Positions 1 through 5,944 of a DNA stretch of 6,372 nt are shown here, piece after piece. A program made the translations under genes and the position numbers. Source of the DNA: Clostridiales bacterium (lineage in GTDB: Bacteria; Bacillota; Clostridia; Oscillospirales; Acutalibacteraceae). The stretch lies in the NCBI GenBank assembly GCA_019418545.1, contig DYBQ01000039.1, positions 14,371 through 20,742 of the forward strand. Direction: 5' to 3'. Each line of letters begins with the position of its first letter. Positions within the stretch are counted from its first letter, which is position 1. Under the pieces are notes generated by a model. It was given only the letters and a program-made list of their open reading frames with translations. It was not told the origin of the DNA and did not search any database.

Positions 1-1
1 T

Positions 2-598
2 ATCGGAAACAGCTTCTCCAATCACATGTCGAACATGCTCTATTGCGGCAAGTTAGGGAGACGGTTGGCCTTGCGTAAAACTGTGTCGGTTTTGGCAATG
101 TCCGCTATGCTCTATCTGGCTCTTTTTCTGTTGGCAACGGTGTACTGTATATTTCAGTTCCGGCTGGATTTATACTGGAATGTCCCACTAGCCTCCATGA
201 TACAGCATACAGGCCCGCTGATTCCTCGATTCCCCATTACAATTGGCGGCTACTGGTGGTTCCAAATGGGTGTGGGGCTGGGGGCAGTACTCATCATGGC
301 GCTAATTTTCTCGGCAGCTATGATATTTACGAAGAGTTTTTATGCTGGTTCTGCGATTTCGGTAGGGTTTTCGCTCCTGCTATTGGGGATTGTTCAGATG
401 GTACCTGACGCACAAAACTCGTTTTTGCTTATGGGCAGCCCCATTGGTTTGCTTTTACAGGTAGGCAAGTTTTTGCGGCAGGACTTCCTGTTTTCCATTC
501 TGCCGCACTTTGAAGGTGTTATGCTGTTGATTTGGGGTGGTATCGCTGTAATTCTGACGGCGCTGGGTTTTGTACGTTTCCGTAAGGCGGCGCTGTAA
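2..598 (+). CDS. ABC-2-type permease-like membrane protein, C-terminal part (5' end outside window)
   Basis: The reading frame is open from base 2 to the TAA at 596-598, giving 198 visible residues. The first in-frame ATG (base 26) has no ribosome site, and the codons before it align with the downstream paralogue, so the true start lies left of the window. The visible part matches residues 245-443 of the next gene at roughly 70% identity by eye, with only a one-residue gap near the C-terminus (RQDFLF against RQWPFQF). It has four hydrophobic segments: one after the basic GKLGRR stretch, one around the GVGLGAVLIMALIF block, one around SVGFSLLLLGIVQM, and one at the C-terminus ending in basic RFRKAAL. 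This fits the C-terminal half of a six-helix ABC-2-type permease. No ATPase is visible; one may lie upstream. The substrate is unknown. The membrane-protein call is firm; the ABC-2 assignment is inferred from topology. Confidence 0.72.
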   Translation: MGNSFSNHMSNMLYCGKLGRRLALRKTVSVLAMSAMLYLALFLLATVYCIFQFRLDLYWNVPLASMIQHTGPLIPRFPITIGGYWWFQMGVGLGAVLIMALIFSAAMIFTKSFYAGSAISVGFSLLLLGIVQMVPDAQNSFLLMGSPIGLLLQVGKFLRQDFLFSILPHFEGVMLLIWGGIAVILTALGFVRFRKAAL

Positions 599-617
599 TT
601 TGACAGTGGCACACATT
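2..617 (+). repeat. Diverged tandem duplication, copy 1 (pairs with 1382-2000)
   Basis: This segment aligns with 1382-2000 at a constant offset of 1380 bases, shifting to 1383 after a one-codon gap near the 3' end. Homology continues past the stop codon: both copies have TAA, then 11 nt, then CACACATT (610-617 here), followed by a similar C/G-rich stretch. Shared non-coding sequence supports DNA duplication of a whole gene with its 3' flank. Confidence 0.75.
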
Positions 618-633
618 GCGCGCCCGTTTTGTG

Positions 634-641
634 AAAGGAGG
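634..641 (+). promoter_or_regulatory. Strong ribosome binding site of second permease-like gene
   Basis: AAAGGAGG lies 8 nt before the ATG at 650. It matches the anti-Shine-Dalgarno sequence almost fully and fixes the start of the complete permease-like protein. Confidence 0.8.
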
Positions 642-649
642 AAGTTGTT

Positions 650-1981
650 ATGTCAATTTTCTGGCAGGAGTGCAAACATATTTTTCGCAGCCGGTTTTGG
701 CTGGGAGTGACCGTGCTGGGAATGATTCTTTGCATCTATAATGGTTTTATGAACTCTTATACTTATGGAAGTGAGGGCTTTGCCCTTTCTTATGAGTTTA
801 CCCAGGAGCATGGGTATTCTTTTACCGAAGAGGACGCAGTAGCCTATGTAAAATATTATCTGGAAAATAGCGAAGAGGGAAAAGAAATCCAGGAGGATGT
901 CAAGGAAGCGGGCTTGGATACCATTACCGCAGAGGAAATCAAAGACTACTATGATGGAAAACCCACTAAATTGAATGAGAAATTACAGGAAATGAGCGAA
1001 GGCAAAACCAGTGAGGAGGAAAAGGCCTATTGGAATGTCCTGAGCTATATGGATATATTAGGCTATACGTTGGAAATCCCAAAGGCCAATTCTCTGGACC
1101 CTGAATTATATGACATGGAGGTGCGGGGAAAAAACTGGCTGGAGGAATCAGGAAACAACTTGCCCGAATGGAAGCAAGAGCTGCTTCTGGATGGCTATGC
1201 CCATTTGGGTGAGCGGGTGGAGGAAATCAAGAAAAACGGGGAAAATCACCAGATGCTGCCGGTTGGAATGAGTGGAACGGATAACAGTGAATGGCTTCGA
1301 TTTCAATTTGCAACCAATGGCCCGCTGGGGCTTGTGTGGGGGCTTTCCTTTGTGCTGGCGGGAATCGCCGCAGCCCGGAGTCTTGGCGGCAGCCTGATGA
1401 ACAACCTGCAGGGGATGGTGTACACCGGCAAGACGGGTAGGAGGCTAGTTTGGCGGAAATTGATGGCGGTGTTGGCAATTTCAGCAGGCAATTATATCGT
1501 TTTGTATCTGCTGATGACGGTGTTTTGTGTGTTTATGTTCCGTCTTGATTTATACTGGAACGTTCCGCTGGCTTCCATGGTGCGTTATGGCAACAGCATT
1601 ATCCCGCGATTTGCCATTACTATCGGCGGTTACTGGTGGTTCCAGCTGGGAGTGGGACTGGGCGCTGTGCTCATTATGGCACTGATTTTCTGTGCAGCCA
1701 TGGTGCTCACCAAGAATTTTTATGCCGGTTCCGCAATTTCCGTTGGCGTTTCTCTGCTGCTGTTGGGAATGATTCAGATGGTGCCGGAATTGCAGAATTC
1801 CTTGTTACTTACCGGCAGCCCCATTGGCCTGTTTTTGCAGGCAGGGTGCTTTTTTCGGCAATGGCCCTTCCAGTTCTCCATCCTGCCGCACTTTGAAGGC
1901 GTTATGCTGCTGATTTGGGGTGGTATCGCTGCAATTTTGACGACAGTAGGCTTTGTGCGTTTCCGCAGAGCGGCGCTGTAA
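650..1981 (+). CDS. ABC-2-type permease-like membrane protein with large loop domain (paralogue of preceding gene)
   Basis: A complete 443-residue protein. The ATG at 650 is set by a strong AAAGGAGG at 634-641, 8 nt upstream. Topology by eye: TM1 about residues 15-34; a long hydrophilic, strongly acidic segment about 36-215; TM2 about 222-243; a basic stretch (GKTGRR, 260-265); TM3 about 270-297; TM4 about 328-353; TM5 about 357-378; and TM6 about 414-433, ending in basic RFRRAAL. One helix, a large loop and five further helices is a common layout of ABC-2-type permeases, including those in bacteriocin or antibiotic export and immunity. I recognise no substrate-specific motif. The gene starts 51 bp after the stop of its paralogue in the same direction, so co-transcription and a heteromeric transporter are plausible. 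The loop-coding part (about 750-1200) is visibly more A/T-rich than the helix-coding part. It could also be an accessory membrane protein that is not a transporter. Confidence 0.72.
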   Translation: MSIFWQECKHIFRSRFWLGVTVLGMILCIYNGFMNSYTYGSEGFALSYEFTQEHGYSFTEEDAVAYVKYYLENSEEGKEIQEDVKEAGLDTITAEEIKDYYDGKPTKLNEKLQEMSEGKTSEEEKAYWNVLSYMDILGYTLEIPKANSLDPELYDMEVRGKNWLEESGNNLPEWKQELLLDGYAHLGERVEEIKKNGENHQMLPVGMSGTDNSEWLRFQFATNGPLGLVWGLSFVLAGIAAARSLGGSLMNNLQGMVYTGKTGRRLVWRKLMAVLAISAGNYIVLYLLMTVFCVFMFRLDLYWNVPLASMVRYGNSIIPRFAITIGGYWWFQLGVGLGAVLIMALIFCAAMVLTKNFYAGSAISVGVSLLLLGMIQMVPELQNSLLLTGSPIGLFLQAGCFFRQWPFQFSILPHFEGVMLLIWGGIAAILTTVGFVRFRRAAL

Positions 1982-2000
1982 CTTCCGTTTTTCACACATT
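1382..2000 (+). repeat. Diverged tandem duplication, copy 2 (pairs with 2-617)
   Basis: This is the partner of the segment at 2-617. The encoded residues 245-443 match the upstream gene nearly without gaps, and CACACATT recurs at 1993-2000 at the same distance from the stop. Runs such as LYWNVPLASM and ITIGGYWWFQ are identical in both proteins, while the stretch around residues 266-292 is much more diverged. Confidence 0.75.
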
Positions 2001-2024
2001 CCCGCCATGAGGAATACCCTAATA

Positions 2025-2039
2025 CCAGAAGTGTTCTGG
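2025..2039. repeat. Short perfect inverted repeat ahead of ytaF-like gene
   Basis: CCAGAA-GTG-TTCTGG is a perfect 6-bp inverted repeat with a 3-base centre. It ends 2 bases before the GGGGGA ribosome site (2042-2047) of the gene starting at 2053. It could be a small operator or an RNA hairpin affecting translation start. A 6-bp repeat can also arise by chance. Confidence 0.4.
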
Positions 2040-2052
2040 AAGGGGGAGACTC

Positions 2053-2643
2053 ATGTCGGTTTTGTCTCTAATACTGTTTGCACTTTCCGGCAATCTGGAT
2101 AATCTGGTCATAGGCCTAGCCTATGGGATGCGGGGCATCCGTATCCGACTGGAAGCGGGCGTGCTGATTAGCGGGCTGGTATTGGCGGGAACGGCAGTCT
2201 CCATGGCATTGGGGAAGAGCCTTCTGTGCTTTTTGCCGCTGGATTTCGCTCGTTTTTTGGGAAGTGCTGTCATGATAGGATTGGGGCTTGGCTGTTTGTG
2301 GAACGTGTGGAAAAACCGCCGGGAGCCAGCTGAGGAGGAACAGTGGCCCAGCCGTCATCCAGAGCAGTTCGACAAAGACGGTTCCCGGCATATTGACTGG
2401 AAGGAATCGCTGGCATTGGGCGGTGCTCTGGCCCTGAATAATGTAGGCTTGGGACTGGGAGCAGGTGCGGTAGGTTTGGGACTGCTCCCAGCCTGTGCAG
2501 CGGTGTTCTGTGTCAGTCTGGGGCTTTTGTATGGAGGGAATTTTTTGGGAAGAAAACGCCGGAAAAAAGACAACGGCAGGGGGATGGAGGCACTTTCAGG
2601 TGTACTGATGCTTCTTTTAGGTGTGTGGGAATGTTTTCTGTGA
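2053..2643 (+). CDS. ytaF: Sporulation membrane protein YtaF-like (MntP/DUF204-related)
   Basis: A 196-residue integral membrane protein of typical family length. The ATG at 2053 follows GGGGGA (2042-2047) by 5 nt. The N-terminal sequence, with LSGNLDNL (11-18) and then GLAYGMRGIRI (21-31), is the signature of the clostridial/bacillar YtaF group, related to the MntP manganese exporters. About six helices are visible (near 3-23, 34-53, 65-85, 117-139, 141-163 and 178-194). They form two half-repeats separated by a charged cytoplasmic-type linker (86-115). D16 sits in TM1, as in MntP; the matching site in the second half (ALALNNVGLG, 126-135) has asparagines. B. subtilis YtaF is linked to sporulation, but its biochemical role is not settled, and manganese export is only a family-level guess. 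It starts 71 bp after the permease-like gene, so it may be read with it. Confidence 0.75.
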   Translation: MSVLSLILFALSGNLDNLVIGLAYGMRGIRIRLEAGVLISGLVLAGTAVSMALGKSLLCFLPLDFARFLGSAVMIGLGLGCLWNVWKNRREPAEEEQWPSRHPEQFDKDGSRHIDWKESLALGGALALNNVGLGLGAGAVGLGLLPACAAVFCVSLGLLYGGNFLGRKRRKKDNGRGMEALSGVLMLLLGVWECFL

Positions 2644-2649
2644 ACTTGT

Positions 2650-2699
2650 AAAAAACATATATTTTTTTCGTTGACAACCAGGAAAAGGCTGTCTATAAT
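2650..2699 (+). promoter_or_regulatory. Perfect-consensus sigma-A promoter with UP-like element, ahead of cutC
   Basis: TTGACA at 2671-2676 and TATAAT at 2694-2699 are separated by exactly 17 bp, the ideal vegetative promoter. Immediately upstream (2650-2669) is an A-tract followed by a T-tract, the position and composition of an UP element. The predicted transcription start is near 2706-2707. It is the only clear promoter upstream of the cutC-fucosidase-oxidoreductase cluster. Its expected strength contrasts with the terminator-like hairpin just downstream. Confidence 0.88.
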
Positions 2700-2712
2700 A
2701 AAAGCGAAACGG

Positions 2713-2742
2713 GCGCTGCGGAGGTTCCGCGGCGCTTTTTTT
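2713..2742 (+). terminator. Intrinsic terminator/attenuator hairpin immediately after the cutC promoter
   Basis: GCGCTGCGGA (2713-2722) pairs with TCCGCGGCGC (2726-2735) over 10 bp, with one G-U wobble and a 3-nt loop, followed by seven Ts (2736-2742). This is a textbook Rho-independent terminator. It may end read-through from the ytaF-like gene, but it lies downstream of the promoter at 2671-2699. Transcripts starting there would be stopped after about 37 nt unless termination is relieved. There is no ATG between the predicted start and the hairpin, so a leader-peptide mechanism is unlikely. Confidence 0.85.
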
Positions 2743-2751
2743 AGAAAGCGG

Positions 2752-2757
2752 AAAGGA
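2752..2757 (+). promoter_or_regulatory. Ribosome binding site that selects the cutC start
   Basis: AAAGGA at 2752-2757 overlaps an upstream in-frame ATG at 2757, which therefore cannot use it. It sits 8 nt before the ATG at 2766. The latter is the better start and removes three residues from the longest reading. Confidence 0.7.
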
Positions 2758-2765
2758 TGAAAAAC

Positions 2766-3512
2766 ATGAAAGAGAAAATCATCATGGAAATTTGCTGCGG
2801 TTCCGCTGACGATGTGATACAGGCAGAAAAGGGCGGCGCCGACCGGGTAGAGCTCAACTCTGATTTGTTTCATGGCGGACTGACCCCAACGCTGGGAACG
2901 CTGATTGCTGCCAAACGTCACACGAAGATTCCAATCATGGTGATGATTCGGCCCCGGCAGGGCGGCTTTTGCTATACCGATGTGGAGTTTGAAGTCATGC
3001 TGGAGGATGCCCGGCTGATGCTGGAGAACGGCGCAGACGGCATTGTTTTTGGTTTTCTCCATGAAGACGGTACTATCGACAAAGAGCGCTGTGCCCGGAT
3101 GATGGAGGTTATCGGGGAGAAGGAATCCGTATTTCATCGTGCCATTGACGTGGTGCCCGACTGGAAACCGGCGCTGGATGTGCTTATAGAGCTGGGGGTG
3201 ACCCGCGTTCTCACCAGCGGGCAGGAGGCAAACATCCTCACCGGTGCGGAGACCGTAAAAGAAATGCGGGAATATGCTGCCGGACGGATTGAAATTCTGC
3301 CCGGTGCGGGGATTCGTCCCGCCAATGTGGAAAAGGTGCTGGCCCTTACCGGCTGCAATCAGTTCCATTCTTCCGCTTCCGGCACCGCCTATGATACCTC
3401 TACCGCAAACAGCCGGGGGATTTTCTTCGGTGGGGCTCTTTATCCGCCGGAGGACCATTTTTCCGTGACCAACAGTGAGGTTGTGTCCCGATATTGTGAA
3501 ATTATGAAGTAA
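2766..3512 (+). CDS. cutC: CutC family TIM-barrel protein
   Basis: A 248-residue protein of normal length for the CutC family (PF03932), with its motifs in order: MEICCGS (7-13), ADRVELN (25-31) followed by GGLTPTLG (37-44), IRPRQGGFCYTD (61-72), GFLHEDGTID (96-105), FHRAID (123-128), VLTSG (148-152), ILPGAGI (177-183) and QFHSSASG (199-206). The start at 2766 is chosen from ribosome-site spacing; the alternative ATG is at 2757. CutC was named for copper tolerance in E. coli, but that phenotype was later attributed to the small RNA MicL, encoded at cutC, so a role in copper handling is doubtful. No metal-binding cysteine cluster is obvious beyond the CC at 10-11. It is first in a cluster with a fucosidase and an oxidoreductase, 23 bp before the fucosidase gene, which points to carbohydrate metabolism. 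Cytoplasmic, with no signal peptide. Confidence 0.93.
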   Translation: MKEKIIMEICCGSADDVIQAEKGGADRVELNSDLFHGGLTPTLGTLIAAKRHTKIPIMVMIRPRQGGFCYTDVEFEVMLEDARLMLENGADGIVFGFLHEDGTIDKERCARMMEVIGEKESVFHRAIDVVPDWKPALDVLIELGVTRVLTSGQEANILTGAETVKEMREYAAGRIEILPGAGIRPANVEKVLALTGCNQFHSSASGTAYDTSTANSRGIFFGGALYPPEDHFSVTNSEVVSRYCEIMK

Positions 3513-3535
3513 AACAGCATAGGGAGGAAGTTTGT

Positions 3536-4837
3536 ATGTTTGACAGAGATGCTTATAACAAGCGGATGGAGTGGTATCTCCATGACCGTTTTGGAATGTT
3601 TATTCACTGGGGCCTTTATTCCATTCCCGCTCGCGGCGAGTGGGTGCGCAGCATCGAAGAAATTCCCAAAGAGGACTATATGCAGTATTTTGAGGAATTC
3701 AACCCCGTGGATTATGACCCTAGGCAGTGGGCTAAAGCCGCAAAAGAAGCCGGTATGAAGTATGTGGTGCTTACCGCTAAGCATCACGAGGGCTTCTGCC
3801 TGTGGGATACGAAAACCACGGATTTTAAAGCCCCCAACACCAAAGCAGGCCGGGATTTAATTCGGGAATATGTGGATGCCGTCCGGGCGGAAGGCTTGAA
3901 GGTGGGCCTGTATTACTCCATTATTGACTGGTACCACGAGGATTTCCCACACTATGGCGACCAGCAGCATCCCATGCGCAACCGTCCCGAGTACAGCAAT
4001 GAAAACCGGGATTTTAACCGCTATCTCACCTATATGCATGAGCAGGTGCGGGAACTGTGCTCCAACTACGGCAAAATTGATATTCTGTGGTTTGACTTCT
4101 CCTATGGCAATCTCCGGGGCGAAGCCTGGAAAGCCACGGAGCTGATGAAGATGGTGCGCTCTCTCCAGCCTGATGTGATTATCGACAACCGGCTGGAATG
4201 CTCCGGCGAGGGCTTCGGCTCCCTTTATGAATGCAACCCCACCCCGTATCACGGCGATTTTGTGAGCCCGGAGCAGATGATTCCACCGGAGGGCATCCGG
4301 GACGTGCAGGGCAACCCCCTTGCTTGGGAAGCCTGCTTTACCATGAACAACCACTGGGGCTATTGCGGCACGGACACCGAGTTTAAGCCCGCTCCCATGC
4401 TCATCAAAAAGCTGGTGGAGTGCGTTTCCAAGGGCGGCAACATGCTCTTGAATGTGGGACCGGACGCAAGGGGTAACATTCCCGAGGAATCCATGAAAAT
4501 CCTGGAAGAAATTGGCCGTTGGATGAAGAAGAACAGCGCGTCGATTTATGGCTGCGGTATGGCCGGCATGGACAAGCCCGACTGCGGACGCATTACCCGA
4601 AAGGGAAACCTTTTGTATTACCATGTGTTTGAAAACAGCATTGGCCCCCTGCCGCTGCCCGGACTCAAGCCTGGACAGGTGAAGAAAATCCGAATGCTGG
4701 CCACTGGCCGGGAGGTTCCGGTATCCCATGCCTGGATGCACAGTGACTATCCTGACGTGGTGTTTGCTGATTTGGGCACCAATCCCATTCTGCCCGATTC
4801 GGTGGATACGGTGCTGGAAGTGGAAATCACCCCCTGA
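3536..4837 (+). CDS. Alpha-L-fucosidase, glycoside hydrolase family 29, cytoplasmic
   Basis: A 433-residue GH29 enzyme removing terminal alpha-L-fucose from glycans by a retaining mechanism. The start at 3536 follows AGGGAGG (3521-3527) by 8 nt. The catalytic barrel begins almost at once: FGMFIHWGLYS (19-29, H24), RGEW (33-36), AKHHEGFCLW (81-90, H83 and H84), then DILWFD (182-187), where D187 is the expected nucleophile. R219 (IIDNRL) and E246 (GDFVSPEQ) are my best matches to the conserved arginine and the acid/base of the Thermotoga enzyme, from memory. E232 is a less likely acid/base. The WEACFTMNNHWGY (264-276) and NMLLNVGPDARGNI (302-315) blocks are also family hallmarks. Residues from about 345 to the end form a small C-terminal, probably beta-sandwich, domain. 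There is no signal peptide or surface anchor, so it should act on imported fucosides. No transporter or fucose catabolic gene is visible. Confidence 0.94.
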   Translation: MFDRDAYNKRMEWYLHDRFGMFIHWGLYSIPARGEWVRSIEEIPKEDYMQYFEEFNPVDYDPRQWAKAAKEAGMKYVVLTAKHHEGFCLWDTKTTDFKAPNTKAGRDLIREYVDAVRAEGLKVGLYYSIIDWYHEDFPHYGDQQHPMRNRPEYSNENRDFNRYLTYMHEQVRELCSNYGKIDILWFDFSYGNLRGEAWKATELMKMVRSLQPDVIIDNRLECSGEGFGSLYECNPTPYHGDFVSPEQMIPPEGIRDVQGNPLAWEACFTMNNHWGYCGTDTEFKPAPMLIKKLVECVSKGGNMLLNVGPDARGNIPEESMKILEEIGRWMKKNSASIYGCGMAGMDKPDCGRITRKGNLLYYHVFENSIGPLPLPGLKPGQVKKIRMLATGREVPVSHAWMHSDYPDVVFADLGTNPILPDSVDTVLEVEITP

Positions 4838-4864
4838 AAAATCATTTGAAAAGGATGTATTGTG

Positions 4865-5863
4865 ATGATACCCTATGCCATTATTGGAACCGGAAAAATC
4901 GTGCACACCTTTTTGGAGGCTGCTGCAAAAGTGCCGGAGCTAAAGCTGTTTGCCGTATATTCCCGCACTCTGGAAAAAGCCCGGGCGTTTGGAGAGGAAT
5001 ATGGCGCCGAGCGCTTTTATGATTCTCTGGAAGCATTGGCAGCGGATACGGAGATAAAGGCGGTTTATATTGCAAGCCCGAATTGTTGTCATTGTGAGCA
5101 GTCCATTCAAATGATGGAAGCGGGGAAACATGTCCTGTGCGAAAAGCCCATTGCCTCCAATTTGGCGGAATATGAGAAAATGCTGGAAACAGCCCGGCGC
5201 TGCGGCGTGATTTTCTTTGAAGCCATGCGCTCGGTGTTTACGCCGGAAATGGCAGTGTTGGAAGAAGCCCTTCCTTTTCTGGGGAAGCTGCGGCAGGTGA
5301 ACTTTAGTTTTTGCCAATATTCCTCCCGGTATGATAATTATAAACAGGGAATCATTGAAAACGCCTTTAAGCCGGAGCTTTCAAATGGTTCCCTGATGGA
5401 TTTGGGCGTGTACTGCGTTCATCCCATGGTACGGCTGTTTGGGCTTCCCAAAACACTGTATGCCGACGCGGTGTTTTTGCCCAATGGCGTAGACGGTGCT
5501 GGCTCCGTCATTGCCGGATATGGGGAAATGCAGGTACAGATGATGTACTCCAAAATTTGTGACAGCCGCCTTCCCAGCGAAATTCAGGGAGAAAACGGCT
5601 CCATTGTTATCGACAAGCTGTCTCAGACTCAAAAAATGACCTTGTATCTTCGAGGAGAAGCTCCGCGGGAACTTCCGATTGTTCCCTGCAGCAATAATAT
5701 GGAATATGAAATTGCCAGATGGGCAGACTGGATACAGGGGATTGGAAGCCCTGGGGAACTATTCCGAATTCAGGAAGACTCTCACCGGGAAATGCAGGTG
5801 CTCGACGAGATTCGCCGGCTGCTTTCCATCCGTTTTCCGGCAGATGAAAAAATAGAAGGATAA
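4865..5863 (+). CDS. Gfo/Idh/MocA family NAD(P)-dependent oxidoreductase
   Basis: A 332-residue cytoplasmic oxidoreductase of normal family length. The N-terminal Rossmann fold shows IIGTGKI (6-12), YIASPN (68-73) and CEKPIA (92-97), where K94 is the family's catalytic lysine. The C-terminal half shows LSNGSLMDLGVYCVHP (172-187). Its D-x-G-x-Y form, with Y183, resembles glucose-fructose oxidoreductase and dimeric dihydrodiol dehydrogenase, which use a Lys/Tyr pair, rather than the D-x-x-x-H form of inositol dehydrogenases. SEIQGENGSIVID (238-250) is also typical. AAAGGA (4850-4855) lies 9 nt before the ATG at 4865; a GTG at 4862 is an in-frame alternative adding one residue. It follows the fucosidase stop by 27 bp, which suggests a substrate related to fucose or to the rest of the fucoside. 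The exact substrate cannot be read from the sequence. Confidence 0.9.
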   Translation: MIPYAIIGTGKIVHTFLEAAAKVPELKLFAVYSRTLEKARAFGEEYGAERFYDSLEALAADTEIKAVYIASPNCCHCEQSIQMMEAGKHVLCEKPIASNLAEYEKMLETARRCGVIFFEAMRSVFTPEMAVLEEALPFLGKLRQVNFSFCQYSSRYDNYKQGIIENAFKPELSNGSLMDLGVYCVHPMVRLFGLPKTLYADAVFLPNGVDGAGSVIAGYGEMQVQMMYSKICDSRLPSEIQGENGSIVIDKLSQTQKMTLYLRGEAPRELPIVPCSNNMEYEIARWADWIQGIGSPGELFRIQEDSHREMQVLDEIRRLLSIRFPADEKIEG

Positions 5864-5873
5864 TTAAAAAACT

Positions 5874-5913
5874 AAAAATGCCGCTGTGCCAATAAAAGCA
5901 CAGCGGCATTTTT
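5874..5913. terminator. Bidirectional intrinsic terminator between convergent operons
   Basis: AAAAATGCCGCTGTGC (5874-5889) is perfectly complementary to GCACAGCGGCATTTTT (5898-5913), around an 8-nt loop. The 16-bp stem ends in A/T runs on both sides, giving a U-tract in either direction. It lies 10 bp after the oxidoreductase stop and 31 bp beyond the accA stop, so it can end transcription of both convergent units. Confidence 0.93.
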
Positions 5914-5944
5914 CTATATCAATGAATAGCAGCAGCAAAACAAA

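Noticed and set aside
600..628. TTGACA at 600-605 just after the first permease-like stop, as a possible promoter for the second gene
   Set aside because: No acceptable -10 lies 16-18 bp downstream; the region around 621-628 is CGCCCG-rich. The hexamer also overlaps the conserved 3' flank of the duplication.
1991..2025. TTCACA with TAATAC as a possible promoter for the ytaF-like gene
   Set aside because: The spacing is about 23 bp and both hexamers are weak, so this is not a credible vegetative promoter.
2757..2765. ATG at 2757 as the cutC start
   Set aside because: The ATG overlaps the only good ribosome site (AAAGGA, 2752-2757), leaving no spacing. The ATG at 2766 has 8-nt spacing and fits the usual CutC N-terminus.
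2355..3458. Long minus-strand open frame (367 codons) opposite ytaF and cutC
   Set aside because: It is antisense to two clear family members, has no ribosome site, and its translation is rich in His, Pro and Arg without recognisable motifs. It is a coding shadow.
3857..4906. Long minus-strand open frame (349 codons) opposite the fucosidase gene
   Set aside because: It is the complement of a confidently identified GH29 gene, and its composition is unlike a real protein. Stop-poor antisense frames are common in such genes.
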